Shown here piece by piece: positions 10,301 to 22,100 of a DNA stretch of 64,000 bases. Within the stretch, counting starts at the first letter, position 1. Every line of letters starts with the position of its first letter. The stretch is from positions 491,501 to 555,500 of the forward strand of contig LSRY02000001.1 in NCBI GenBank assembly GCA_001643675.2, in the 5' to 3' direction. The notes under the pieces were generated by a model that worked only from the letters and a program-made list of their open reading frames with translations, was not told the DNA's origin and made no database searches. The translations under genes were made by a program, and so were the position numbers. The stretch is from Monocercomonoides exilis. Its lineage: Eukaryota > Preaxostyla > Oxymonadida > Polymastigidae.

Positions 10301-11330
10301 AAACAGCAGCAATAACAAGACAGTTGATGGCAGAACGGAATCGAATCTTTCTGAAGGCGGATCAAATGCAGTTTATTATACAATCATTATTGTTGTGGCT
10401 TGTGTAATTTTTACGGTTTTCGTTACTGTGATTATCGTTGTTATTTTTGCGAAGAGAAGGAGAAAGAATCGGACGAATGGGAACAGAAAATCATTCCAAG
10501 GACAACCTCCATTACTGCAAGAAGATTCAGAACAGAGCTCTATTCATTATCAAGAGCAAAGAAATGAAGAATATGAACAAGGGAATTCAGTTCAACATTT
10601 AAACTATGCCGACATAGAAAACAGAGAACAAAACACTGAAACGCATTCATCGCTTGGCAGGAGGTTCTTTCATTCTCGAAACAGAGCTGAGAGAAGAGAA
10701 GAAGACGAAGAAAATGATCGGACCGAAGCAAGAAACATTGCTGAATTTTACACACTGCATCCATCTTCTTCTCCATTCGACGAAGACACATCGGCCATTT
10801 TAAACAGTTCAACGCTCGTGCTAAATTCATCTGGCTATCTGTCGCCTCCGCCTCCGCCTTCATATCCGATAGATCAATTAACGGCTAGCTGGGTCCAGGC
10901 AAGGCCAACGTCTACTGCTCCGCTCTCAGACACTCAAATCATTTCTTCACTTCATTCAACACAAAATACTTTGCACAACAACGCTGAAGGTGGAATGCGT
11001 CAGTCCTCGCTTTTAACTTCTTCAGTCTTTCATCATCCTTTGGGCACAGCTCAGGGAATGTATGCGGATTCTCAGCTATTTATATTTGCGAATTCTGGTG
11101 AGAATCAGAGAAATGCAGAAAGAATGAGACAGTTTGGAGGAGACGTAGGATTTTCAGGTGAAGAATTGCATTCACAGCTTACAGCATCTCAAATGGATTC
11201 CAGCAATAATAATCAAAGCTGGCCTGAATCATCAATTTCTTTAGAACAGCCAATGAATAATTCTTCGTTTATTGTTCAGCCCGGAAATTTTCCCGTTTCT
11301 GAAAATTCTCCGATGTTATTAATTGAATAA
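7320..11330 (+). CDS. Cys-rich parallel beta-helix type I membrane protein with PPxY tail
   Basis: 1336 aa from the ATG at 7320. Upstream in-frame codons start only at a GTG, so 7320 is preferred, and it begins a hydrophobic signal peptide (MNLVLCHYFYVLLMSCC...). The ectodomain (to about residue 1015) is Cys- and Asn-rich with many N-glycosylation sequons. It repeats short GG-A-hydrophobic units: NSGGALFIRNC, NRGGCACLDK, SFGGFAFIAN, DCGGCLCCVN, DGGGAIFVEN, SVGGAVLIS. These units are typical of right-handed beta-helix/polymorphic membrane protein-like surface proteins. One transmembrane helix (YYTIIIVVACVIFTVFVTVI..., about residues 1017-1045) is followed by the stop-transfer AKRRRKNR and a cytosolic tail of about 290 aa. 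The tail carries acidic patches and SPPPPPSYPIDQ, which contains a PPxY WW-domain ligand (about residue 1177). It is likely a surface adhesin or receptor. A decayed relative lies at 60470-61340. Confidence 0.82.
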   Translation: MNLVLCHYFYVLLMSCCFKNFFVVCCDRVDSEILPLNLGQVFNISCIVTRGSSFKDFQKDCLFNIFNTSLIINAVSLRVTSPSQLCFIHSSSNICLTSMTISVETSLYPVVSVESGKCIYNNISFVSIKPFEALPSLAIGCKESCQIILNELNVQNTITYRLAPLVKSSSFSSSLINNCLFSNISDGRIIDDFEQKDFQKTNFVSKGCLFFSTTSPFLSSMFSCSPGTECYWINSSFVNEVSNYNVISQRIESTSDQHFSDCLFQNCFCSSGNSGGALFIRNCSTLFIEKCKFENCSAQNDNESIENGKTKIRNQNAAFNRGGCACLDKVVTVQITETTVHECSASSFGGFAFIANSIEITISNLSSNMSYSSRDCGGCLCCVNANSMKIYSSFFYACSAQDGGGAIFVENAASFDCRNSQFGSCHISNESVGGAVLISEWKGLACNTETKYSRYNYSFLECYFFLNDAGKGVDISIDDSKYEQPQFITNCTFTKSKNRVMFNNNSLDNFTSITVHVRGGTTYNESADYDYDSSDCGIKADPCHHIAKILSNSCASSIFVMAMPSMFVETSMHIINTSVYLLNAHSNASIETSEYVSIKTDCPQKSNGFNDHSATNDVRNNINTSFCSVLNGIFQMEKIQLLFSCIKLSSYQYLIHGSLGSAINLTSCSISYSNDNLGDSAPLKEDSSLLYVENTTVYIANTVINGILLSSNKNPLSDNSLNTLSQSLPRYLSNTAFNNESVKSFCLGNFCFSLLQFVNSSAVLENCRINNSLTRAIYQSSGKVSLVNVSFSYENFFSGEGDDEEIKSMNKNYPTYKRVYYCEGDGNLSTEKIVLNNGTEKSNSSFENFFFQIETCNCEGQIFNKAILSNSTEDDYVLSSYFTPSVSGVTFNQSSQEHLTFYAYGHSLFPCDTTFVLNVNNRSSESLGSVIFSREVSLDTSSNETCAKATFHISSDLIDQIILSQNIEAMAAVQYPLPNKKKAKTPSITAVCSGNSSNNKTVDGRTESNLSEGGSNAVYYTIIIVVACVIFTVFVTVIIVVIFAKRRRKNRTNGNRKSFQGQPPLLQEDSEQSSIHYQEQRNEEYEQGNSVQHLNYADIENREQNTETHSSLGRRFFHSRNRAERREEDEENDRTEARNIAEFYTLHPSSSPFDEDTSAILNSSTLVLNSSGYLSPPPPPSYPIDQLTASWVQARPTSTAPLSDTQIISSLHSTQNTLHNNAEGGMRQSSLLTSSVFHHPLGTAQGMYADSQLFIFANSGENQRNAERMRQFGGDVGFSGEELHSQLTASQMDSSNNNQSWPESSISLEQPMNNSSFIVQPGNFPVSENSPMLLIE

Positions 11331-12207
11331 ATATGAAAATTTGTAGTTTATGTGTAATTGTATGCAAATATATGTATTATTAAACCAGTATTTTTCACTT
11401 CATTGAATTTTTTTGATTTCGAGTGTACTCTTGTGTGATTTATTGTTTTTCGTTGTTTTTTTAAGTCTGATTGCATGAGAGAATATTATTGCGATTGACT
11501 GATATGTACAAAAATGAAATTTTTTTTTTAATTCCAAGATAAAACTATTATTTTCTTTTATTTTTAGCAATAAAAAAAATAAAGAATTTTTAAGATTTAA
11601 CCTTTGAAAAGCCATTCTTATATTATAACTGGCAGTAAAGCTGAAATGCATACAAACATAACAAAACAAAAAGATTAAAAATTTAATCAAAAAATAATAA
11701 GTGTTTTATCAGCGCTTTTTGAAAAGAAAAAGTTAAATACAAAGGTGAAAAAATGCTAACAGCTTCATCACCTGATTGTAATAAATACTGCATTGAACAA
11801 AACATACTCTCGTCAACAAACAAACAAACAAAAAAAAATTAATGAATATAAAAAATATTTGTAATAAATATGTCAAACATAAAATACTAAATGCCTCGAG
11901 TTGTAAATAAAGGTGTTGAACATCAATGAAAACAAGAAATTTCATGTTTGATAAATACAGCGCTGCATTTATAGAAACACTTTCCAATAAAAATAGAAAA
12001 TAGAAAATAAAAAATAGAAAATAAAAATAAAAATAAAAAGAACTTGTGAAATTAAGAAAGCAAAAAACATACACAAAAGGCAATTTCAAATAAAACAATT
12101 TTGCCCACATAAGAAACAAAATTATAAAATTATAATTGCACAGTTTATTCACGTTTTTTCCTATTAATAAAAAAGCATCGGCTCAATAATAAAAACAAAT
12201 CCCTGCT
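11331..12207. other. convergent 3' spacer
   Basis: AT-rich spacer between the converging 3' ends of the beta-helix gene and the dynein gene. It contains AAAATAG/AAAATAA low-complexity repeats at about 11995-12045. No gene is supported. Confidence 0.5.
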
Positions 12208-15200
12208 TCACTTATGCTCACGCTGGTCAAAAGCAGCGATCGTTCTAAATCTTATCGGAGGTCTCACGTCGTTCCCAAGCAAATTGAAAGAAAACATCGT
12301 GTGGCAGTCAGGAACACCAGTCGTCTGAGTCAAATGCGTCTCGTCGTGCACCATCGCGCAGATTCCAGGCAGCGGGGCAAAGAGGCTGGACACTGTCATC
12401 GGCACGATAGACGCCTGGATGGACTGCAGATACTGTTCGTCCAGGGTGTCGCCGTTGAGCAGGTGCAGCTGCCCAACCCTGTCGCGGACAGCCACACAAA
12501 TGCGCAGGAACGGCAGATCGCACGTGGGTAGCGTCAGCGGGTTGTTCATCGGAGGCAGATAGTCTCCATAGTCTGCAATGTTGTACGAATACATGATTTT
12601 CGCGAAGTGAGGATTGCAGTAGTCAAACGAGCGGTGTGTCACGGGCGTGAAAAGAGGGGCGAGCGACGGCGGGATGCGCGACTGCAGAGGAGTCTGCGGC
12701 TGCACATGGATGTTGGCATGGGATGAAGTGATGCGCTCCAACGGCCTCAGGCGAGATGCGGATGTGTAAGAAGACTTGGCATAATGAGGAGGAGGGATTC
12801 CAGATGTGTATGAAGAGGATAGTGAATTGGAAGATGTCTGTGCCGAGGCAGAAAACTGCGCCGAAGACGGAGAATTGCTCTGATCAGCAACGAGGCGCAG
12901 GTTGCGCTGGTCGAACGACACACCAGCAGGAGTGAAGATGCGCAGATTGGCAAAGAACTGGGAGAGGGTGGAACGAAGGTGAATCGACGGAACAAGTGTT
13001 GGGTCAATATCAGGAATAGTGCGGCAATTCGTGGGGACAAAGATAAGCACAATGTCAGCCATAGAAACAGCCGGAATGCGGCGGTATGTTGACTGCAGTG
13101 AAGAAAGCCCAGAATGCCGTTTATGTGATGCGCTCTCTGCTGCAGCAGAAGCAATGTGGATCTCCTTCTGCAGCCGCTCATTGAAAGTGTGATCGCCGTT
13201 GCGGGCGAGCTTCGTGAGATATCCATCTCGTTTGTCTTCAGCCGTCTGCCGCGGTGAAGTCATCGAAAACATTCCGAAAATCGAGCGGCTGCTGTTTGAT
13301 TGATGGTCTCTGCCTCCATCTCGCACTCTTCCGCTGCTGCTGCGCCGGAACAGCTGAGACGAATGACGGGACATTTTGTGCTCTGGTCTGTAAAGTATGA
13401 GCGATGGCTCATCAAACCCTGCATTTGAAGAGCGCCTCCACCTCTGCGAATGCAAGCGACTGTCAGAGAAAGCAGACAAATGAGAGGACGCATTTGAAAG
13501 CTGCCTCGATGATGCTCTCCTTTGAAACGCCTGCTGACTGCCTTTGCCAGAAACATCGTCCATATCAATCAGAGGATGCGGAATGTTTGACATATTTGAT
13601 GAATAAGGGGCAATAGCAGCTTGTGAATTGGGGGCATATGAAGAAGAGGAACGCGAAGACGCAATGACAGCAAGAGATCTGTTGATAATTTTGCATATTT
13701 CGCTTTTGATTGCTATGAGATAAGAGATGAAGCATGCAGTCGATGCTGGAAGCGACACAAACGGGGCACGAAGGGCAGCATCTCCTTTTGCGAGGAGCGA
13801 AGCTGTTGACATCGGAATTGTAGTGAAGCCCAACATTCTGTGCTCAATCGGCACGAACGAAAAGAACGCATGCAGCTGCTGGATGACCCCGATGCTTCCG
13901 TTCAGGTACTGCAGATAAAATGCCGGAGAGTGCCTGTCGAGAATGTTGTTCTGCTTCTCCAGATTCTTCGACTCCTGCGACGACCAGTCCAGCGACACCT
14001 CCCCGCGGCAGACATGGATCCACGTGTCGATGAACGAGTAGGAATACGGATTGGACTGGATGCTCATCTCCGAATGGAACGGAGACGGAGTTATGAACTC
14101 AAACTCATCGTCGCTCTGGAGGGTGCTGTCGCTCATCTGGAAGTTGCCTGAGCCCGGCTGCTTGCTTTGAGACTGGCCAGTTCCCGACTGCTCGAGCGAT
14201 TCTGAGTTGGTGTAGTTGGACTCTCCGTGTGTTGGTGTGAGGAATGTGGGGACAGACGCAATAAACCCGTGGATTTTTGAGGAGATTGAATTGACCATGT
14301 TGGCTTCGCGGAGCATGGCAATTACTGTGGCAGGGATGTTGTGCTCGGACAGGCACACGGCACTTGCAGCCTGTGTAAGCGAGTCGATGCTGAACAAATG
14401 AGGAGGGATGGTGCAAGAGTACTCGTGGCACATCCTGATGACAATCGCAGGATGAAACGCAGGAGACGCCATCGTAATCAGAGTGGACTTCTTTGTCAGC
14501 TGGGTGATGGCTGAGTCTGGCGAGCAGAAGGACTTTATAAGCTGCAGGCACGTGCCCATGTCCCATTCCGTGCTGAGGCCGACCTGCTGTGTGTCGAACA
14601 CCCGCTCAGACGGAATCTCAATCAGAGGCGGAAGGCGCGGGGTGTTGCCGACAATAAGATGAAGGCACACCTCCACCAGCGACTGGACAGACGAATAGGA
14701 GTCATCGTTGCCCATCGGAGAGATCATGTAGCCGCCCTGATACGAATTGGCCAGCCCGCGATTGCGCGATCCGGCTCTGAGAACAGCATGTACGTATTGT
14801 GGAAGGCCTGTGAAGAATGTCTCCTGTGTTGGATTTGGGACTGATGGGTAGACAGGTCTGGGGCTGTCGGCAGCAAAGGAGTTCGGGTGGATCATGATTG
14901 AGCACAAGAGATCAAATACGCTTTTCAAAAATACTCCATTCAAACTTGGGAATATTCTATCGTACAAGTTTGAGTGGAGGCGCGACCAGATCCAGTTCTC
15001 GATGAATGCGCCACGCTGCCTCTTCTGATTTGCCTTCTTTGTGAAGAGGGACATTGTGAGCGGGGGAACATCAACAATCATACGGATGATTTTCAGGTGT
15101 GTACCGTATGGAATCTTGAATCTGGGGCAGTTCATCGCTTTCGACTTTACACAGAAGTATTCCACAATGAGTGAATAAAACGACAGAAGCACAAACAGAA

Positions 15201-18200
15201 GATGGATGATTTGGCGGAAGATAACCGAGTCTGCGTTGACTGCTGGGTCATAGCGCTTTGCCGTCTTGATCAGCTTCTCCGCAGGCACTTTGTGGATGCA
15301 GTCGATGATGCTGCTGCTGAGCACGCCTCGGAATGTTACAGGTGTGCGGAGCATAATCGTCTGCGCCAGTCCGGCAACGCCATCACTGATGTGATTCAAT
15401 GACGAAGTTGGCTTCTTAAAGTTGTGCTCTGGAAGCAGAAGCCACAGAATCCTGTGATAGTTCTCTTTGTCCTTCTTTTCTTTTGTCTCGTTTTGAACGG
15501 GTTTGCGCAATGAGCCGAATTTGTTCTCAATCCAACTCGAGAACAACTGCACAAACAAGGGAGATGCCAAATACAGCCCTTCCACTACAATCCATCCACC
15601 AGCATCAAAATGCTTGTCGAGATATTTCTCCGCTGCCTCCCACGCTGCTGCCCACAGTTCTGAGTGCACCTTCGCTTTCTTCGACGGCAGCTCCAGGCTC
15701 AGCTTCGCGTCTCGATAGAGCTCTGACACATGCACAGAAGTGACAGACACTTTGAGCTGCCTCCCCAGTTTGCATATGTCCCGCACCAGCCGCTGCTCCT
15801 CCACAGGCCCCAAGAAGTTGCTTGAGCGTGTCGCCAGCATAATCACACGGCCAGACGGAGATTGTGTGGCATTGAACAGTTTGATGGTGTGCAATGCAAT
15901 GGAATCAGACGGGTTCACAATCTCTTCCAAAGTCGGAACGCCGCAGTAGAAATAGCCGCTGGGTGTCATCTGCAGATGGTGGTCAGATGCCCTCAGCTTG
16001 TCCCCGATGCGCGGAGAAGGAAGCGACGTTGTGTTGAATGCACGCTCCACTCCAATCAGTGGCTGAGAAGAGATTGCCAGCAGTGCTGCATCGCGGAAGC
16101 GGCCCGGGTTGACGACAGCAATCAGCAAGAGGCGCTGGAAGATGTTGAGTGACTGCATCTGCTGGTTGGGGAACTCAGTTGTCTCCGGGTTGCTGTCAAG
16201 AAACCACTCTGCCCAGCGCTTTTGAGTGTTGGACATGAACACAGGATTCTGAGAAATATTCGCAGAGGATGTTGTTCGTGTCTTTCCAGTCCAGTTCTGC
16301 TGGGTTGATTGGAAAGATGACATCATGTTGAGCAGGTTCTGTGCTGCCTGCGCTGAAAAATCATTGAAGAACATATCTCCGCTGTTGTGTGCCACGTTCG
16401 TGTTCTCGTATTCTGTCAGGTTTCCAAAAAGCCTGCTGAATTTTGTGATCAGCTGCGAATCCGCCTGCTGCTGCTGTTGTTGTTGTGTTGTCCCGCCCAG
16501 CTTCTGTGACAGCCCGCTGCTGCTCTGCTGGGCATATGCTGTAGAGAGCGACGTGGGTGTGGTGAAGGTGAGCTCCTTTGTGAGTTCTGTCTGGATGAAC
16601 AAGAAACGAGACAGCACGTCTTCATCCACATCGAGTGGCTTCACTGTGTGCTGGCGCTGCGGAAACAGCTTCGCGAAGATCCGCTGATCGACAATCGACT
16701 TCGATGAAGCATGAGCAAATGGCTGGTACAGCGGCTGCACATTCTGGATGATGTTTGAAGGGGAAAAAGGGTTGGATGAGAGAGACAAGGCAGTTGGGGT
16801 GAACTCAGATGAAGCTGCGTGATTAGTCGGAGAGAACGGCAGCAGCTGCATCCGCTTGTTGCGCATCTGCATCGGAGTAAGCTGCTTCTTCAGGGGGCTG
16901 TTCCTCAGCACTGTCAGAAGCACCGAGCTCTTCACGTTCCTATCCACAGGCAGCTGGTCGATGATGGAGAAGACGCTGTGTGAGTGTGGATCGAGATCAT
17001 ACACAAACGGGCGGTAGGCCGGGCACAGCGCCGCCAGCACGAACAGGTCCTTCCACGTCATCCCAGGCAGCCACGAAGGGACAGGATTCACCGGAATTAA
17101 TCCCGATGACTGGAGAACAGCCGACTCGATGGGGAAGTGGAGCTGGACGACTTCGCAGAAGAGGAGTTTGCGCGTCTCGAAGTGGTGGGCGTCGGTGCGG
17201 GTGGCGACGGGAGTGCGGGGCAGGTCGTGGAGGGTGAGCACCTGGGGAAACAGGAGAGCGTCCATCTCAATGTCAGACAGCCCCTCTTGCTTCTCGTTCG
17301 CCAGCTGCAGGGCAATGAACAGGAAGAACGTGAGGCAGTCGTTCTCTGAGCTGCACATGGACATGAACTTGCGGAAGATGCAGCGTGTGACAATGTCCAA
17401 GATTCTCCCTCTTTGTTGTTGGGTGATGCCAATGGGGGAGGTGTTTGGGTCGCTGTGCTGGTGCAGCTTGATCAAAGCACGGCGCTGCTCAAGTTGCACT
17501 TCGGCTCGTCTTTGTGCGTTGAATGTGAAGAGGAGACCGCTGGTGGAGGAGATGACTGCAGAAGAAGCAGAGGAAGAGGCAGAGGAGGAAGGGGAGGAGG
17601 AGGAAGGGGATGTGCCAATTATCTTCATTTTGCCAACGAGATCTGAAATGGAGTCTGTTTGCTTGCCGAATGCTTGCATTGAGGCAGATACACCAGATGA
17701 GGAAGAGGAAGAAGATGAGGAGGAAGATGATGAACCAAGACTGAGTCTGCGTCGTGAGTGATACTGTTCAGATAGAGATGGGCTGTATGAAGGTGACTCA
17801 ACAGGTGAAGAAGGAGACAGCAGTGTGGATGTGGAATACAGTTCATGTTGCATTGATCGGGGTGAACTGAGGAAACCAGACGCAGAAGCAGAAGAAGAAG
17901 CAGAAGAGGAGGAGGAGGAAGAAGAAGAAGGCAGTACATCCCTTGATGCAGTATTGTTCACCCCTCCCATTCCATCCTCAAACAAAGGCACGAACTCGTC
18001 AGTCGCAATCATCGACTTCCTGTTCTCCGTCTCCATCACGCTCTTCACCAGCGTAACAAGCCCTTCCACAATGGCGTGAAACCTGGGCGACCCCCACACC
18101 TCTGGCGCCTTCATCCCAAACGGCCTTCCAGTCACTCTGAGCCACGCGTGGCTGATCATTGCGAGCGGGTCAGCCACTGGCCGCACATGATTGGCCTCCC

Positions 18201-19126
18201 ACGAGAAGCAAAAATTGAGCCATTCGAGCGAGTTGTGTGCGATCAGCTCCTTCACTTTCCACTCGTTGCAAGAAGTGCGGATGGAGCGGCAGTTCAAGTA
18301 GAACTGGGACTCGTCGTCGTAGCTGCCGTTCATCAGCATCACAAGCAGCGCTCCGCCTTCGCGCGCTGTGCTGGTGAAGGCAGAGGAGATGTCGAGGGAT
18401 TTCTTGGGGCGGGAGACAGATGAAGAGGAAGTAGAGGAAGAAGAGGAAGAAGAAGAAGATGACGAAGATGACGAAGATGATGGCTGAATTGAAGGAGAAT
18501 CAAAATCAGAATCAGAAGAAGAAGACGGAGAAGAAGAAGAAGGAGAAGTCGGTTTATGTGCAAGAAGAGGAACTGTATGCCTCTCTTTCAGTTGAGGATT
18601 GCCTTGTTCATTGTCACCAGAGGAGGATGAGGTTGTTGAAGATGCTGTTGTTTTGGTCATTGTTGCTGTGACATTCGAAGTTGGAGATGAAGAATCAGAT
18701 GCTGTTGCTATTGAAGCAGTATTAGAAGGAGAAGAAGAGGAAGAAGAGGAAGAAGAGGAAGAAGAGGAAGAAGAGGAAGAAGAGGAAGAGGAAGAGGAAG
18801 ATGATGATGATAAAATTGTTCCTGTATTAGGTGAAGCAGGAGAAGAAGATGGGTACAATGGAGATAACCCCGAGGAAGGCAGAGGAGCAGGAGAAGACGA
18901 GTTCGAAGGGGCAGACGAGGAAGGCGGGGTGACTGTGAGGAAAGAAGAAGGGCCAGGAGAGCTTCTGGCAGAGGAAGAGACGCTGGAGCAGGCATTTTCT
19001 TCTTTTTGAGTTAATTTTGGATGAATGTTGCTTCTTTTTGAGTGTGTTTCATGGGATGAGGTGGTATTTCGAATAGATTTGGGTTTGGCTTTGGGAGTAG
19101 TGGTTGATGTGAGACGAGGATGGGTC

Positions 19127-19163
<37 letters not shown>

Positions 19164-22100
19164 TTGAAGAAAATGTTTTTCTTGTTGAAGATAATGCGTA
19201 TTTTGCTGCTGTTGTTGTTGAAGAAGAAGCAACAGATTTCGGTTTACCTGCTTTTGAAGAAGGAGAATGTGATGAAGAAGAAGAGGAGGAAGAAGAGGAG
19301 GAAAAGGCAGATGAAGACGAAGAAGCAGAGGAAGAAGGAGAAGATGTTGCTGCAGTTGTTGATAAAGGTGTAGCAGCCATAGCAGTAGCAGCATTTGATT
19401 GAGCAGCATGGAGAATTCCAGTGTGTGTGATGCTGTTTGGCGAAGAGTTTGGTGAAGCAGCAAGCACAGCTGTTGCATTTGTGGCTGAGGAAAGGCCAGC
19501 AAAAGGAAACATGGAGGAAGAATTGTTGCTTTGAGGAAGGGCATTGGATGAGATGGGGATGGGGAGGGGGATGTCATCTTCTGAAGAAGAAGAAGAAGAG
19601 GAAGAGGAAGAGGAAGAGGAAGAAGAAATGAAGGAGGAAGAAGATGATGAGGAGGAAGATGAAATTGTTGATATAAACAACGATGCTTGTGCAGCAGCAG
19701 AGGAAATAGAAGAAGGAAGAGAAGAAGGCAGAGGAGGAGGCGATGTTGATGAATAAGAAGATGAATATGAAGAAGAAGAGGAACAATATGAAGATGATGA
19801 AATAGAGGAAGCAGCAAAAGCACCAGCATGCGGAGAAGAAGGAGCCAGCAGCATCTGCTGCTGAGGTGAAGCATCAACCGAATACAGCTGAGCCGATGCT
19901 TCGTTGAACGCTGTCTGCCCAGCCGATGAATATGACACACTCTGTAATGTGTTCCTCTCAAAAGGGGTGATGTTGAAAGTGAGGTTGAAGTCCACGGCTA
20001 AGTCTCCGTTCTCCAGCGGCATTGAGACCAGAGGGTTTTGTGCCAAAAGGTCGTTCACTTTTTCAATCAGCTTGCTTCTGACGATGATTCGGTCCAACTC
20101 CTTCGCATATGCACTCGAGATCGACGGGAACAGGTCAGTCACAGACGAGTTCTTCAGATCTGACACGGTGTCTGACTTCAGCTGGGACGATATAATCTTT
20201 CCTATTTCCGGTGCGATGCTCATCCTCAGCAGCTGCTCAGACGGGCAGATGTTGATTGGGTACGTCAGCTCTGTCCAGCGGCACGAGAACGCCTCGTCTG
20301 CCTCGATCTTCGCAATGAGGATGATGTCGAGGTCACCTGGGAGCGTGAGGGCAGGCATGAACTGCGGCTCGTTCACTTCAAACCCTTCTTCGATCGGCAG
20401 GTGCAGCTGGAACGGGATCTGGTCAATCACAACAATGTTTGCCTGTCCACCTCTTCTGACAGACTGCAGTGTGCTCAGCATCCTTGCTTTGTTTGCGGGG
20501 CATTTCGCGAAGCAGAACTGAGTTAAGATGGAAAGCAAACGGCTTTCCACTGTGCCATCATTCACATCTCTTATGATGATGCATTTTCTGCTGTTAGCCT
20601 GCTCTTTAAGGGCAGACTTGTCGTGCTTCTGAGGCACAAACAAGCTGTATGGTTGATCACAGTTATTGTATGACGTATTATTATTACTACTGTTGGTGCT
20701 ATTATTAGATGAGGTATTGCTTCCATTTGAACCGCCATTCTCAACTGCCAATGAAGAAGATGATGATGACAGCAATGACGCTCGCTGAGCTGATCTCGAC
20801 ATTTCATTTTTCTCTTCTGCATTATTCCTTTCACTCATCCTCACCCGTGGCGACGTCTGCTTAAACTCTGGGAACACACCGGATGACGCATTTGAAGAAA
20901 GATTAGAGGAGAAAAACGAGCAAGTTCCATTGCTATTGTTGTTGTTATTGTTATACTCCAGTGAATGAAGCTGAAACGCATGGACAATCTTGCTATACGC
21001 GTCTGTATCATCAAGTGAGATGCAGAAGGGAGATGAAAGTGGGTCAGCGATGTTGTACAGATGGTACACGTTGTTGCTTCGCGACGAAACGCTCCAGCGC
21101 GACAAAGGAGTAACCACCTGAAAGCGGTCGAAGATGAGCGGGCAGCGAGCATGGGATATGAACGATTGAGGCGTAGACACAGGGAAATAATCGCCGAACA
21201 TGTTGATTTCGCTCAGATAGTCGAATCTCAGCGTCGAGTGGAAGTAACCAGAAGCAAACAGGATGCAGCTGAAGAGCTCGGTGATGAAGCGGTTGTTCCC
21301 GCTGAAGGTGAGATACGAGGATTGGCTCTCGGCTTCACTGGAAGGCTGCACAAAAGAGTGCCTTGGAGGTGCTCCACGGGATTGGGACGCTGAAACGCTG
21401 GATGCAGATGAAGAAGAGGAAGAAGAAGAAGATGCTGATGAAGTTGGAGCAGAAGAGGAAGACTGGGAAGATAACGACGATGATGATGAGACTGAAGAAG
21501 AAGCAGAGCCAGAAGCACCCGAAGAACCAGAAGAAGAAGAACCAGAACCAGAAGCAGAGGAAGTGACAGCCGAAGAAGAAGCATTCGACGATGATGCCGA
21601 GCGATCAGCAGGGTTGCCAAAGGGATCAGAAGAGACAGACAAGCTGTTCTGCACGGAATATTGACTAGCCGCGCCTGCAAGAGATGTCTTTCGAGGCATT
21701 TCAGACACATAAAACAGCTTCTGGCTGGGTGAGGCGTAGTCGTAATCATAAGACAAGCTGTTAGATGTGATGCGCTCAGAGAAGTTGCTGGAGGCTGAAA
21801 GATTCGCACTGGATTGCGAATAACCTGATCCACTACCACTACCACTTCCACCACCACCACCTCCTCCTCCTCCTCTCTCGTTGTTCAAGATCTCGTTTGT
21901 GGAGCGTGCATAGATGGTTGGGTGTCCATCGTAGCAGTCGATGAAGCGCTTCAATGCAGGTGTAGATTCTTCTACAAGAGGTGCAGACAAAGTTAAAGCA
22001 ACCAGCTTCTGCTGATGGATGATGCTCATAAAGGAACGCAGCTGGTAGATGAAACGAGAAGAGGCAGCTGCTGCTGTGGAGTGGGTGTCGCAGAAGTGAG

